A DNA stretch of 64,000 nt from GCA-2684655 sp045105235. GTDB lineage: Bacteria; Planctomycetota; UBA1135; UBA2386. The notes below the pieces were generated by a model. The model worked only from the letters and a program-made list of their open reading frames with translations, had not been told where the DNA came from and did not search any database. Of this stretch, positions 25,360 through 34,987 are shown in pieces. Positions within the stretch are counted from its first letter, which is position 1. Every line of letters begins with the position of its first letter. The DNA lies in contig JBGCDH010000001.1 in assembly GCA_045105235.1 (NCBI GenBank), forward strand, positions 62,001-126,000, in the 5' to 3' direction. Position numbers and translations under genes: made by a program.

Positions 25360-27630
25360 CTACTCCGGCACTGCTAGGTGGCGCTCAAAATGCGCCAGCA
25401 GCTTGCCCAGTAGATAGCGCGCATGATGCGGCCGCCCCGTCCAGCCATGCGTCGCACCCGGCGCAAACGCAAAGTCAAAGTCCTTGCCTTGCCGCATCAG
25501 CGCTTCGGCGAGATCCACGACCGTCTTGAACGGCACAATCTGGTCCTGCATACCGTGGATCAGCAGCAGCGGATCCTGCAGGTTGGCGGCGTACTGCGCG
25601 GCACCGCGCAAGAACACGTCCGGATGCGTATCCGGTCGACGCACGATGGCGACGTCATCGCTGCCAAAGAAGCGCGGATCGACGGCCGCCGCGCAGGCGA
25701 CACCGGCGTCAAAAAGCCCGGGCTTCTTCAGCAGCGCGTAGGCCGTCAGCGTGCCGCCATAGCTGCTGCCCCAAACGCCGATGCGATCCGGATCGACAAA
25801 CGACAGCGACTCCATGTAGGCCACAGCGCTCGCAAGGTCCTCGAGATCGCGGCCGGCAAAGTCCCCCAAGAACTGCTCGCGAAACGCGCGCCCGTAGCCG
25901 GTGCTGCCGCGCACATCGACCTGGACCACGATGTAGCCACGCTCAACCAGCAGCTGCTGGAACATGCCGTAGAAGCCGCCCCAGCGGTTGCGAACGGTGT
26001 TGGAGTAGACCGGGCCAAACAGCACGGGATGGCGTGCGCTGCGATCGAGCCCGCGCGGCTCGAGGATGCGCGCATGCAGCGTGGCACCGTCCGCCGCGGC
26101 AAACGTCGCGTAGCGCACGTCGGCCCACGGCCGCTCGTCAAACGCAGGCGGTGTCGAGCGCGTGATGCGCCGCAGCTTCGCATCGCTACCACGGCCGGAC
26201 GTGATGTAGAGCTCGGTCGGCTGCGCATCGCCGCTGTGCAGGAGCGCCACGCTGCTGCCATCCGGAGAAGGGTACGGGCGCAGCTCCCCCGCGAGTTCTT
26301 CGAAGTCGCTTCCGACATCGACCGCAGCGCCCTGCCCAAGCGCGACGCGAAACACCTGACGCTCGTAGGGACTGCGCGCATTGCACGGGTAGAAGACGTC
26401 GCCGCTATCCGCAGCAACCACGGGGCCGCCGGTCACATCGCTAGCCGGATCCGACAGCCTTGTCGGCGTGCCGCCGCCCGCGGCCGGCAGGGCATAGAGC
26501 CCGTAGCGATCGTCGAGATCTGCTAGCACCAGCACGTGCTCGCCACTCGGGTGCCACGCCGAACCCACGGTTGTGTAGACACGCGTTTCGCGGTGGTCAT
26601 GCCACAGCTCGCGCAGCCGGTCGTCAGGAGCCGCCGACGGGTCATAGACGTGCAGCCAGCGATCGACAGCCGTATCCGACTCGCGATCGATCAGCAGCCG
26701 GCCATCGCGCGACCAAGAAAAGTCGGCGATGCGCACCGCTTCGGGGTCTGGCAAATCGAGCGGCTCGAGCTCGCCGCCATCGACCGCGAGCAGTGCGACC
26801 ATGCGCTTTTCGTTGGCGTCTCCGGGGTAGCTGCGGCGCACGAGGTTGGGATCGATTTCCTCGCCGATGTAGGAGGGGAACGGCACGGTGCGCACGCCGC
26901 GCCGGTCGACGTAGTGCACGGCGAGGGTGCGGCTATCCGGCGCCCACGCGTAGCTCGGCCCACCCCAAACATAGGTGCCGATCTCGACCTCGCGTCGACG
27001 GTAGCGCCCCATCGGAACCTTCGAAATCGAGTCGACGCCGACACTCGTGAGCTGCCGCACTTTGCCGCCGCCGGCCGCCAAGTCCACAAGCCAGAGATCG
27101 CCGCCCTTCAAGAACGACGCGTAGCGCCCGTCCGGCGACACCGCGAGGCGCGACGCGCCACCGCCAAGTTTGGCGACCTCACGCGACGCACCGTCCAAAC
27201 CGGTCTGCCACAGGCTTCGGCCTCGCCGGTAGAGCAGCGAAGCGCCATCCGGCATCCAGACAAACTCGCCGACGCTACCGCCGGGCTGTTCGTGACTCGT
27301 CAGCTGGCGGCGCTTGGCGCCGTCTGCTGCGACAAGCCAGAGTTCGCGCCGCTTCCCGCCGACGTCTTGCCAACGAAAGGCGAGGTGCTGGCTGTTTGGC
27401 GACCAGGCGGGGCTCGACGGCGAGACGCCCACCAGCGAGCTGCGCGACAGCACCTGTTCGATGCGGAGCGGCTTCTCGGCGGCAGCATCGGCGGCGGCAT
27501 CCGCGGCGGCGGCGGATCCGCCCGTGACCGCGGACGATGAATGGCCTGCCGATTCAGGCGCAGCACAGCTGCACGCAATCGCCAGCGCGACAGCCAAAGA
27601 CGTCACGCGGCACGAAGCGAAGGTTCGCAT
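25360..27630 (-). CDS. Exported S9-family prolyl oligopeptidase / dipeptidyl peptidase IV-like protein
   Basis: A 756-residue serine peptidase. The N-terminus (MRTFASCRVTSLAVALAIACSC) is an export signal, possibly a lipoprotein signal. About 60-480 form the seven- or eight-bladed beta-propeller of the DPPIV type. About 500-750 form the alpha/beta hydrolase domain with the triad in order: Ser in VWGSSYGGTLTAYAL, Asp in LIHGMQDQIVPF, His in APGATHGWTGR. RGSTGYGRAFREQFLGD is typical of S9 enzymes. It should trim peptides, often after proline, outside the cytoplasm. Not evidently in an operon. Confidence 0.93.
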   Translation of the reverse strand: MRTFASCRVTSLAVALAIACSCAAPESAGHSSSAVTGGSAAAADAAADAAAEKPLRIEQVLSRSSLVGVSPSSPAWSPNSQHLAFRWQDVGGKRRELWLVAADGAKRRQLTSHEQPGGSVGEFVWMPDGASLLYRRGRSLWQTGLDGASREVAKLGGGASRLAVSPDGRYASFLKGGDLWLVDLAAGGGKVRQLTSVGVDSISKVPMGRYRRREVEIGTYVWGGPSYAWAPDSRTLAVHYVDRRGVRTVPFPSYIGEEIDPNLVRRSYPGDANEKRMVALLAVDGGELEPLDLPDPEAVRIADFSWSRDGRLLIDRESDTAVDRWLHVYDPSAAPDDRLRELWHDHRETRVYTTVGSAWHPSGEHVLVLADLDDRYGLYALPAAGGGTPTRLSDPASDVTGGPVVAADSGDVFYPCNARSPYERQVFRVALGQGAAVDVGSDFEELAGELRPYPSPDGSSVALLHSGDAQPTELYITSGRGSDAKLRRITRSTPPAFDERPWADVRYATFAAADGATLHARILEPRGLDRSARHPVLFGPVYSNTVRNRWGGFYGMFQQLLVERGYIVVQVDVRGSTGYGRAFREQFLGDFAGRDLEDLASAVAYMESLSFVDPDRIGVWGSSYGGTLTAYALLKKPGLFDAGVACAAAVDPRFFGSDDVAIVRRPDTHPDVFLRGAAQYAANLQDPLLLIHGMQDQIVPFKTVVDLAEALMRQGKDFDFAFAPGATHGWTGRPHHARYLLGKLLAHFERHLAVPE

Positions 27631-27724
27631 CCAGGCGTGCTATCCGACCCGTTCGGTTCGCGTCAAGACGAACTCCCGACCGACGAACTCCCCGCCCCAG
27701 CCAGGGACACAGCCCGCCAGCGAA

Positions 27725-28168
27725 TCAGCCCGCGGGATCCGTCGCCGGTGGATACAGCAGCACCGGCACGTGCGAATGCCGCACGACCACTTCGGCAACC
27801 GACCCGAGCAGCAACCGCCGCAGACCCGAACGGCCGTGCGTCGCCATCGCGATGTAGTCGAACGCCTCCTTCTCGGCGAAGGTCACGACGGCATTGCACA
27901 CGTCGGCCGCATCCACCAATTCGAAACCGCGGCAGCGCGGCCCCAGCTCTTCGGCGAGTTCGCCCAGTCGAGCTTCCCAGTCGGCGCGTAGCTCCGTGCG
28001 GTCCGGGTAGACCGCCATCATCGCGCCGGCAACGGGCTCGAGCGGCAGGTTTTCGAGCACGGCGAACAGCGTGATGTCGAGCTCGAGCTTGGCGGCGAGC
28101 GTGCGAACAGGATCAAACGCGCGCCGCGATTCTTCAGACAGATCGGTCGTCAACAGGATGCCGGGCAT
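27725..28168 (-). CDS. Universal stress protein (UspA family)
   Basis: A 147-residue single Usp domain. ILLTTDLSEESRRAF is the first strand and helix. The nucleotide-binding signature G-2x-G-9x-G-S is visible in THGRSGLRRLLLGSVAEVVV, so it belongs to the ATP-binding type. Start ATG 28168 has a strong Shine-Dalgarno sequence AAGGAG (28175-28180) with 6-7 bases of spacing. Located alone between a membrane protein gene and the S9 peptidase gene, all on the minus strand. Confidence 0.93.
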   Translation of the reverse strand: MPGILLTTDLSEESRRAFDPVRTLAAKLELDITLFAVLENLPLEPVAGAMMAVYPDRTELRADWEARLGELAEELGPRCRGFELVDAADVCNAVVTFAEKEAFDYIAMATHGRSGLRRLLLGSVAEVVVRHSHVPVLLYPPATDPAG

Positions 28169-28223
28169 TGCTTACTCCTTGTGCCACCGAGCATCGCACA
28201 CGGTGGCCGCGTCGCAATGCGCA

Positions 28224-29549
28224 CTACGACCCGCCCGGGCGGGGGCGCGATTGGATCAGCGTGCGCGCCGCGTCCCCAGGCATCGTGGCGGCGGCGGCGG
28301 CGCCATTCGCGCGCCGGCCCGGCAGGGAAAACGCCTCGTCGATATCGGTCAGTCCCGCATGCGCTAGCGCTGCGAGGCGCTGCTCATGCGCCTCGAGCAG
28401 CTCCGAGCCGTGGAAGCTTGCCGACTGGCGATGGCCGTAGTCGAGCAGCGCCAGCGTCACGTCGCTGATCGCGACCATCGTCAGCAGGATGCCGCCGCCG
28501 GCCTCGAGCATCAGGTGCAGCACGGACAGCCAGGACATCGAATCGATGTCGACCAGGTAGAAGAACAGCAGCGCGCCGCCGGCGACGTGGAAGCCGAGCG
28601 CTTGGCGACGGATGCCGCCGAGCACTTCGCCAACTTCGCCGTCGTGGTGCGGCCGCACCAGATCCTTGGCGCGCCGCACGTAGATGCCCGGGCCGATGGC
28701 GAGACAGGTGACTGCGGCGATCAGGATCCAGCTGCCTTCGACCTGGCTCAGAAAACTCAGCACCAGCAGCAGAAAGCCGACCAAGAACGGCGCAAAGACG
28801 ACGGCCAGCCATCCCGGTGCTGCGGCCTGCGGCAGCAGCGTCTTGAGGGCCAGCGAGCTGCGCATGATGCCTGGGAAGAGCGCGATCAGCTTGGGGGCAA
28901 CGGTCACCATCAGCATGGCGCCGATCGCGACCGAGACCTGCTGCTTGAGCATCGCGCCCTGGCCGCCGCCGCCGCGGCCAAACAGGCCCCCGCCGGCATC
29001 GACGTGTGAGAAGTCGAGCGACTGAGCCCACGGCCAGGCCGAAACCAGCAGCGGCACGGCGAGCGCCACCAGCCACGCGGCGCGGGTCAGCAGGCGCGAA
29101 CGGCCGACGCGCAGCCACTGCCAGGCGGCGGCGATGGCGAGGCCCGCGACAGCGACCTTGATGAACAGCAAAAAGCCCTGCAGGCCATCGAGCAGCGACA
29201 GGTTGCTGTTCCCGAAGGTCCGCTCCACCTGCTCGACGGCGGCGGCCGCCTGGGCGCGCGTCATCTCTCCCTGACCTTCCATCGCGCCCGAGGCCATCGC
29301 CGACGCGGCCGACTCAAAGTCGAAGAGTGCCAGCACAGCCCCCAGAGTGAGCATCACCGCAGCAACCCAAAGGGCGGCCCGCCGCCACGCTACATAGTCC
29401 TGCGCGAGCTCGTTTTGCACCGGAGCTGCGCTGCTGAGCATCTCGGCCCGCTCGGGCCCGGAAGCCCTCTCCCGCTGGAAGTCGGCGGTGAAAGCCCGCA
29501 CAACGAGCATTCGGGCAAGATCGGCAAAAGCGGCAACGTTCGCAGGCAT
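28224..29549 (-). CDS. Multi-pass membrane protein of unknown function (441 aa)
   Basis: Start ATG at 29549 (MPANVAAFADLARMLVVRAF); upstream sequence in the frame is Arg-rich and overlaps the divergent gene. About eight to nine hydrophobic segments are visible (LWVAAVMLTLGAVLALFDF, GFLLFIKVAVAGLAIAAAW, AAWLVALAVPLLVSAWPWA, VSVAIGAMLMVTVAPKLIAL, WLAVVFAPFLVGFLLLVLSF, ILIAAVTCLAIGPGIYV, LGFHVAGGALLFFYLV, AGGGILLTMVAI). A Gly-rich loop (GGGLFGRGGGGQG) lies between segments 3 and 4. The tail contains a run of Ala from a GGC trinucleotide tract. I do not recognise the family. Divergent from the DUF3592-like gene. Confidence 0.75.
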   Translation of the reverse strand: MPANVAAFADLARMLVVRAFTADFQRERASGPERAEMLSSAAPVQNELAQDYVAWRRAALWVAAVMLTLGAVLALFDFESAASAMASGAMEGQGEMTRAQAAAAVEQVERTFGNSNLSLLDGLQGFLLFIKVAVAGLAIAAAWQWLRVGRSRLLTRAAWLVALAVPLLVSAWPWAQSLDFSHVDAGGGLFGRGGGGQGAMLKQQVSVAIGAMLMVTVAPKLIALFPGIMRSSLALKTLLPQAAAPGWLAVVFAPFLVGFLLLVLSFLSQVEGSWILIAAVTCLAIGPGIYVRRAKDLVRPHHDGEVGEVLGGIRRQALGFHVAGGALLFFYLVDIDSMSWLSVLHLMLEAGGGILLTMVAISDVTLALLDYGHRQSASFHGSELLEAHEQRLAALAHAGLTDIDEAFSLPGRRANGAAAAATMPGDAARTLIQSRPRPGGS

Positions 29550-29608
29550 AAGACATACAACCCGCTCGAGCCTCCGCCGTTGCAGCCCCCCGCAGTATCT
29601 TTTGCGGA

Positions 29609-30487
29609 ATGGAGATCGACGCCACGCAACCGCCCCTGCCACCGCCGCCGCGCACGCTTCCCGCATCGCTACGCTGGCGGATTCTGCTCGGTGGCGCGCT
29701 GCCGACGATTGGCTTTGCGACGCTCGCGGTTGGCGGATTCCTCGGCGTCGTGTTCGCCGCAAACTCCGAGCTCTCCTCCTGGTGGCGCTTCCGCGGCGAG
29801 CTGGCGCTGACCGAAGGCCGGGTGGTCGCCGTCGACAATGCCAACGTTCGCGTCAACGAAGAGTATGTGCAGGCGATCACGTTTTCCTACCGAGCGCTCG
29901 GCCGCGACCGGCTGGCGACGAGCTACGGACGCGGCGCGATGCCGGCAAAAGATGAAGCCATCCAGATCGAATACGCCGTCCGCAACCCGGATGCCGCACG
30001 CATCCCGGGCTTCAACAGTGCGCCGCTGCCGGTTTGGGCGGCGTTCCCCCTGCTGTTCACGCTGATCAGCATCGGCCTCATTTGGTTTGGCTGGCGCAAG
30101 GGCCGCCGCCGCGTCTGGCTGATGGAACACGGCCACTCTGCATGGGGACTGTTGACGAGCACAAGCCCAACCAACACCCGCATCAACAACCAGGTCGTGC
30201 AGCGCCTGACGTTTGCGTTTGTCGATGCCAACGGCGACCGCGCAACCGCAACCGACCGCTCACACCACGAGGAATACGGCCGCGAAGACATCGCGCGGCA
30301 CGTGCTGTATGGCGACAGCGTCGGCCGGCGCGAAGGCATCAGCTGCATCGTCGAACTGCTGCCGAGCAAACCGGAAGTCCACAACGGCGCATGGCAGCCG
30401 GTTTCGCTAGGCGGCCTGCTGCGCGTGCTGATCGTGCCCGCGATCGCCCTCGCGATGATCGCACTCGCGACGCAGGTCCGCTTCTAG
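29609..30487 (+). CDS. DUF3592-like membrane protein
   Basis: A 292-residue protein with a Pro-rich N-terminus (TQPPLPPPPRTLP), a membrane segment at about 27-50, an extracytoplasmic beta domain of the DUF3592 type (LTEGRVVAVDNANVRVNEEY, VQAITFSYRALG, IQIEYAVRNPDAARIPGF), a second membrane segment at about 142-160, a cytoplasmic repeat of the beta domain, and a third membrane segment near the end. The function of such proteins is unknown. It is divergent from the multi-pass protein gene, with 59 bases between starts, so the two could share a promoter region. Confidence 0.75.
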   Translation: MEIDATQPPLPPPPRTLPASLRWRILLGGALPTIGFATLAVGGFLGVVFAANSELSSWWRFRGELALTEGRVVAVDNANVRVNEEYVQAITFSYRALGRDRLATSYGRGAMPAKDEAIQIEYAVRNPDAARIPGFNSAPLPVWAAFPLLFTLISIGLIWFGWRKGRRRVWLMEHGHSAWGLLTSTSPTNTRINNQVVQRLTFAFVDANGDRATATDRSHHEEYGREDIARHVLYGDSVGRREGISCIVELLPSKPEVHNGAWQPVSLGGLLRVLIVPAIALAMIALATQVRF

Positions 30488-30515
30488 CGCCGGACGGCCT
30501 CGCGTCGGAGAGGAC

Positions 30516-30818
30516 TCAGCCCCGCACCAACCGCTGCGGGCTGCCGGGAAGGCGCGCAACGAGACCGCGCGCTTCGAGGTCGAGTTTGACCGTGGTCACA
30601 TACCACATGACCGAGTCGTCCGGCGCCATGGCCGTGCCCTGCAGATGCGGCTCGACCAGCATCGCGAGATCCTTGAACGCCACGCCCGGCGCCTCAGGTG
30701 GAATGACGGCGAGCAGCGACTGCTTCATGGCCTCGTATTTGGCGCGGTCGATGTTGACGCCATCCTTGCCGGACGGGTGCTGGGTGAGGATGCGTTCGAC
30801 GGTCATGGCTGGTTTCAT
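30516..30818 (-). CDS. DUF6958-like small protein
   Basis: A 100-residue cytoplasmic protein starting at ATG 30818 (MKPAMTVERILTQHPSGKDG); an internal ATG at 30806 is equally possible. The conserved-looking core runs GVNIDRAKYEAMKQSLLAVI, then DSVMWYVTTVKLDLEARGLV and ends in PQRLVRG. The pattern resembles the small DUF6958 family, whose winged-helix-like middle suggests nucleic acid binding, but that is inference. The gene lies 125 bases downstream of the dehydratase gene. Confidence 0.7.
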   Translation of the reverse strand: MKPAMTVERILTQHPSGKDGVNIDRAKYEAMKQSLLAVIPPEAPGVAFKDLAMLVEPHLQGTAMAPDDSVMWYVTTVKLDLEARGLVARLPGSPQRLVRG

Positions 30819-30943
30819 AGAACGGTTGGGACGGGACGTTGGGAAAAGCACATCGCGGTCGAGCTGCGCAGAGCTACGAGCGGCGTCGATCATCCCAAGA
30901 GCGGAGACGCCAGCGACGGGCCAGCGAACGGGCCCCCAACGAA

Positions 30944-31879
30944 TCAGCGCGCCAGCCAGCCGAAGTCGGTGTTGCCGCCGCTCAGAATGGCGCCGATGCG
31001 CTTGCCGGGCAGCTGGTCGGCAATGGCGCGCAGCGCGGCGAGCACCGTGGCGCCGCTGGGCTCTACCACGAGCTTCATGCACTGCAGAAAGAAGCGGGAC
31101 GCGTCGACCATGGCGTCTTCTTCGACCGTGACGATGCAGACGCGATGCTCTTGCAGCAGGGCGAAGTTGGGCTCGCCGAGCGCGGTCATCAGGCCGTCGC
31201 CCCACGTCTTGGCGTTGTCGACTCGGGGCTGGTGCACGCCAGTCGCCATCGAGCGCGCCGCGTCGTCCACGGCCTTGGGCTCGGCTGCCAGCATCCACGT
31301 GTCCGGCTGCAGCGCGCGCACCGTGACCGCCGAGCCAGCGCACAGCCCGCCGCCGCCGACAGGCACGATCACCACGTCGAGATCGGGAACGTCTTCGAGC
31401 AGCTCCAGCGCCGCCGTGCCCTGTCCGGCGATGACGTGGGCATTCTCATACGGGTGCACCAGCGTCGCCTGCGTTTCCAGCCGCCACGCTTCGCACGCCT
31501 GCGCCCGCTCCGCCGGGTCGCAAAAGCGCACGTCCGCGCCGTAGCTGCGCACGGCGTCGACTTTGATCTGCGGTGCGGTGTCGGGCATGACGACATACGC
31601 AGACACCCCGCGCGTCGCCGCCGCATACGCCAACGCCGCGGCATGGTTGCCGCTGCTGTGGGTGATTACGCCGCGCGCTGCCGCCTCGTCATCGAGCGCG
31701 AAGACCGCGTTGCAGGCGCCGCGCGCCTTGAACGCGCCGACCTTTTGCAGGTTCTCACACTTGAACGCGACGCGCGCGCCAAGCTCGCGGTCGAGCGTCG
31801 CCGAAGTCATCACCGGAGTGCGGTGCACGTGGTCGCGGATGCGTTTGGCAGCAGCGCGGACGTCGTCGATGGTTACCAC
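30944..31879 (-). CDS. Threonine/serine dehydratase-like PLP enzyme
   Basis: A 311-residue fold-type II PLP enzyme. The PLP lysine is in CENLQKVGAFKARGA; the phosphate-binding loop is VPVGGGGLCAG; the substrate loop is HSSGNHAAALAYAA; the C-terminal ILSGGNTDF is typical. No ACT regulatory domain follows, so it is a catabolic-type threonine dehydratase or serine racemase/dehydratase rather than biosynthetic IlvA. The GTG start at 31879 is chosen because the frame upstream continues into sequence antiparallel in sense to the next gene's coding frame and has no homology features. Twenty bases separate it from the upstream beta-propeller gene. Confidence 0.9.
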   Translation of the reverse strand: MVTIDDVRAAAKRIRDHVHRTPVMTSATLDRELGARVAFKCENLQKVGAFKARGACNAVFALDDEAAARGVITHSSGNHAAALAYAAATRGVSAYVVMPDTAPQIKVDAVRSYGADVRFCDPAERAQACEAWRLETQATLVHPYENAHVIAGQGTAALELLEDVPDLDVVIVPVGGGGLCAGSAVTVRALQPDTWMLAAEPKAVDDAARSMATGVHQPRVDNAKTWGDGLMTALGEPNFALLQEHRVCIVTVEEDAMVDASRFFLQCMKLVVEPSGATVLAALRAIADQLPGKRIGAILSGGNTDFGWLAR

Positions 31880-31899
31880 AAGAATCGACCATAGCGGTC

Positions 31900-33453
31900 T
31901 CAGAAGGCCAGCGTCACCGCATCGAGGATCGGCTTCGACTTGTTCTCGGTCGTGTCGGTCGTGCGCAGCTCCCATTGAAACCCGTAGCCCGCCGGCAGCC
32001 TGGACAGATTGAGCTTGGCCGGAGTCTTGCGCACCTGCTTGGCAAAGCCCGGCGTGTAGTCGTAGCTCTCTTTGACGGCTTGCCAATCCGTCCACTGATC
32101 CATCGCACCGTCGTTGTCGGTATCGACGCCGACTCGCGCCTCGACCGTCTCCACCCATGGTCCCGGGCTCGTGTAGTCCGTGCGGAGCTGCGTCGCCAAG
32201 TAGAAGCGCCCCTCGGCAAAGCAGATATCGGGATCGGGATGACCTTTGCCGATGCTGTCGCACCACGCAAACGGCTCGTCGAGACTCGCCGACGTAAACC
32301 AACCCACCGACATCGCGTGACCGCCAACCGGGTCGAAGTCGCCAAACAGGTAGTAGCGGCCGCCGACGCTGATCGCTGCCCAGTCGCCGTAGGCCTCCTG
32401 CTCGGGGCTGTGGATCTTGTATTCGGCGATGTTGGTCTTGAAGCGCGCGGGGTCTTCGCGAACCCAGTGCGGGTGCTTGTACGTGCCGATCTCGCCGGTC
32501 GGCTCGGTTCGCGAGTCGACGGCCGGCGCCAGGATCTCGGCAAACGTCAGCCCGTCGTCGCTGACCGTGTGCCCAGCCAGCGGCGAATCCCACGACCGCT
32601 TGTTGGCGCTGATGGGGTCCCAGTTTTCGTAGATGATGTGGAAGCGCCCGTCGAGATCGCGGATCACTCCGCAGTCAGAACCGTGCGAAGGATCGTCAAA
32701 CGCCATGCCCATGTCTTTGCCGGGCTGGCCATCGAAGAGGTCGTCGTCGACGTAGACGTGCGGGTCCTGATCGTTGGGGAAGTCGTAGTAGATGTAGAGC
32801 TTGCCGTCGGCGAACTCCGCTGAGGTCGTCCACTTGGCGTGCTCCGCCGTCACGCGGCCGTGGTGCACCCAGTGCACCATGTCGCGACTCTGCCACGCGT
32901 GGTAGCCGGGGCCGTAGTTGTCGCGCCCGCCGGGACCATCAAACTGGCGCGCAAAGCGCGTCGTCGTCAGCTCCATGTCGAAGCCCTCGATCCTGGCCGG
33001 CTTGGGCTCGAACGTCGCCTTCGCCTGCTGCGCCTTCGCCTTCGCGCCCTTGGCTCGCTTGGCGTCGCGCGGCCGACCGCCATACCGACCGAACATCCAG
33101 TAGTTGTTGGGCCCCAGACTCAGCATCACCGGCGCGTCGCCGAGATTGGCGGGGCCCAGATTTGGAACCGCGTCCCAGTTTTGCCAGACCGGCGACTGCT
33201 CGACCACGAGCTCGGAAGCCGAACGCTTCTCGGCAAATCGCCGCACCACGCTGCGAACGGTCGCGGTGCGCGCCGTCGGCTCGGCCATGCCGCCGTCAAA
33301 CTTCATGGCGGTTGCGGAGTCGACGTTGCTCGCCCATTGCTCGGCGGAAGCCGTGCGCCAACGAGCATCCGCGCCATCGGGCTCCGCCGTCTGGCAAGCC
33401 AACGGCGCGATGGGCAACAGCCCGGATAGGACATTTACTAGGCTCCGTCGCAT
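31900..33453 (-). CDS. Exported beta-propeller protein, GH43-like
   Basis: A 517-residue protein. The start ATG 33453 (MRRSLVNVLSGLLPIAPLACQ) gives an export signal. The body shows repeated blades typical of five-bladed GH43/GH117-like propellers: NNYWMFGRYGG, YHAWQSRDMVHWVHHGRV, DGKLYIYYDFPND, GVIRDLDGRFHIIYENW, GRYYLFGDFD, EGRFYLATQL. At about 455 a calcium-binding-like DTDNDGAMDQW loop is inserted. An Ala/Lys-rich spacer (KRAKGAKAKAQQAK) lies near 150. Such proteins act on or bind polysaccharides; the catalytic acids cannot be fixed from sequence alone. It is divergent from the sulfatase gene, with 80 bases between starts, which supports a joint role in sulfated glycan use. Confidence 0.78.
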   Translation of the reverse strand: MRRSLVNVLSGLLPIAPLACQTAEPDGADARWRTASAEQWASNVDSATAMKFDGGMAEPTARTATVRSVVRRFAEKRSASELVVEQSPVWQNWDAVPNLGPANLGDAPVMLSLGPNNYWMFGRYGGRPRDAKRAKGAKAKAQQAKATFEPKPARIEGFDMELTTTRFARQFDGPGGRDNYGPGYHAWQSRDMVHWVHHGRVTAEHAKWTTSAEFADGKLYIYYDFPNDQDPHVYVDDDLFDGQPGKDMGMAFDDPSHGSDCGVIRDLDGRFHIIYENWDPISANKRSWDSPLAGHTVSDDGLTFAEILAPAVDSRTEPTGEIGTYKHPHWVREDPARFKTNIAEYKIHSPEQEAYGDWAAISVGGRYYLFGDFDPVGGHAMSVGWFTSASLDEPFAWCDSIGKGHPDPDICFAEGRFYLATQLRTDYTSPGPWVETVEARVGVDTDNDGAMDQWTDWQAVKESYDYTPGFAKQVRKTPAKLNLSRLPAGYGFQWELRTTDTTENKSKPILDAVTLAF

Positions 33454-33533
33454 GGCCTGCGACAATACGAGACACGCGCAGCGAAGGCACGACGCAGCCA
33501 TCCTCCCAGCGGCTGCGCCGCACAGCACACGAT

Positions 33534-34958
33534 ATGAACCGCAGACTCCTACGACTCACGCTCTCGTGCGCTCTCCTGGTGCCGCTGACGGCCGCACAGG
33601 AGAAGCCCAACATCGTGTTCGTCATGCTCGACGACCTCGGCAAGGACTGGATCGGCGCCTGTGGTGCCGACGAAGCCAAGACACCAGAAATCGACAAGCT
33701 CGCCGCCGGCGGGCTGCGATTCACCAACGCCTGGTCGATGCCGCAGTGCACGCCGACGCGCGTGGCTCTGCTGACGGGCCAGTACCCCTGGCGCAACGGC
33801 TGGGTCAACCACTGGGACGTGCCGCGATGGGGCCACGGCTACTTTGACTGGCGCAAGTATCCAAGCGTCGCGCGCACGCTGCGTAGCGCTGGCTACCAGA
33901 CCGCCATCGCCGGCAAGTGGCAGATCAACGATTTCCGCGTCGAGCCCAAGGCGCTCGAGAAGCACGGCTTTGAGGACTGGTGCGTTTGGACGGGCTACGA
34001 GACCCAGAACCGACCGAGCAGCAAGCGCTACTGGGATCCCTACATCCATACGCGTGACGGCAGCCGCACCTACGAGGGCCAGTTTGGACCGGACGTCTAC
34101 TGCGACTTCTTGATCGACTTCATGAAGGAGCACCGGGACGAACCGATGTTTCTCTACTACCCCATGGCGCTGCCGCACTTCCCGCTCGTGCACACGCCCA
34201 AGGCGATGCAGGCGAAGACCAAGCGGGAGAAGCACGTCGCCATGGTCGAGTACATCGACCACCTCATTGGCCGCCTCGTGACGTCCATCGACGAGCTGGG
34301 CATCCGCAAACGCACGATCCTGATCTTCTCTACCGACAACGGCACAACCCCGGGACTGCTGGGCACCATCGGCGGCCAAAAGCTGCGCGGCGGCAAAGCG
34401 ACCAAGTGGGAGACCGGCGTGTGCGAGCCGTTCTTCGTCAACGCGCCCGGCATGGTAGAAGCCGGCAAGACGACCGACTGCCTGGTCGACTTCACCGACC
34501 TGCTGCCGACCTTTGCAGAACTCGGCGGCGCAGCGCTTCCCAAAGACCACGTGCTCGACGGCACCTCGTTTGCCCCGGTCCTGCTCGGCAAGGCGCAGGA
34601 CGGCGCCAGGGACTGGATCATGGCATTGGGCCACGGCCCCGCGCGACTCGACGACCAAGGCGTCGTCGGCACCGTGCCCTACACGCCGCGCGTCATCCGC
34701 GGCAAGCGCTACAAGGCATGGGTCAACGCGTCGCGCAGGATCACCGCGCTGTATGACCTGCAGCAGGACCCCTTCGAGAGCAACAACCTGCTCGGCTCGC
34801 GAACCGGACAGCCTGCGGAGCCGCTCACCGATGGCGCAGAGGCCGCGCTGACGTCCATGCGCAAGATCGTCGACGAGATGCCGAGCGAGGATGCGCGCCC
34901 GCGCTACACGCCGCGGGGTGCGCTGCCCTGGGACCGCAAGCCGCGCGGTCGCAAGTAG
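33534..34958 (+). CDS. Exported type I sulfatase
   Basis: A 474-residue formylglycine-dependent sulfatase with a signal peptide at 1-21 (MNRRLLRLTLSCALLVPLTA). The metal site begins IVFVMLDDLGKDW. The signature CTPTRVALLTGQ places Cys72 as the residue converted to formylglycine. GKWQIND, ALPHFPLVHTP and FSTDNGTTPGL match later sulfatase motifs. It hydrolyses sulfate esters outside the cytoplasm, probably on a sulfated polysaccharide. The substrate class cannot be read. It is divergent from the GH43-like propeller gene. No maturase is in the window. Confidence 0.95.
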   Translation: MNRRLLRLTLSCALLVPLTAAQEKPNIVFVMLDDLGKDWIGACGADEAKTPEIDKLAAGGLRFTNAWSMPQCTPTRVALLTGQYPWRNGWVNHWDVPRWGHGYFDWRKYPSVARTLRSAGYQTAIAGKWQINDFRVEPKALEKHGFEDWCVWTGYETQNRPSSKRYWDPYIHTRDGSRTYEGQFGPDVYCDFLIDFMKEHRDEPMFLYYPMALPHFPLVHTPKAMQAKTKREKHVAMVEYIDHLIGRLVTSIDELGIRKRTILIFSTDNGTTPGLLGTIGGQKLRGGKATKWETGVCEPFFVNAPGMVEAGKTTDCLVDFTDLLPTFAELGGAALPKDHVLDGTSFAPVLLGKAQDGARDWIMALGHGPARLDDQGVVGTVPYTPRVIRGKRYKAWVNASRRITALYDLQQDPFESNNLLGSRTGQPAEPLTDGAEAALTSMRKIVDEMPSEDARPRYTPRGALPWDRKPRGRK

Positions 34959-34987
34959 CGCAAGGCGGCTAGCAATACGGAAGCGGC

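Noticed and set aside
30944..32593. Apparent fusion of the dehydratase with upstream sequence
   Set aside because: The upstream part runs through the beta-propeller coding region in another frame; GTG 31879 gives a normal dehydratase start.
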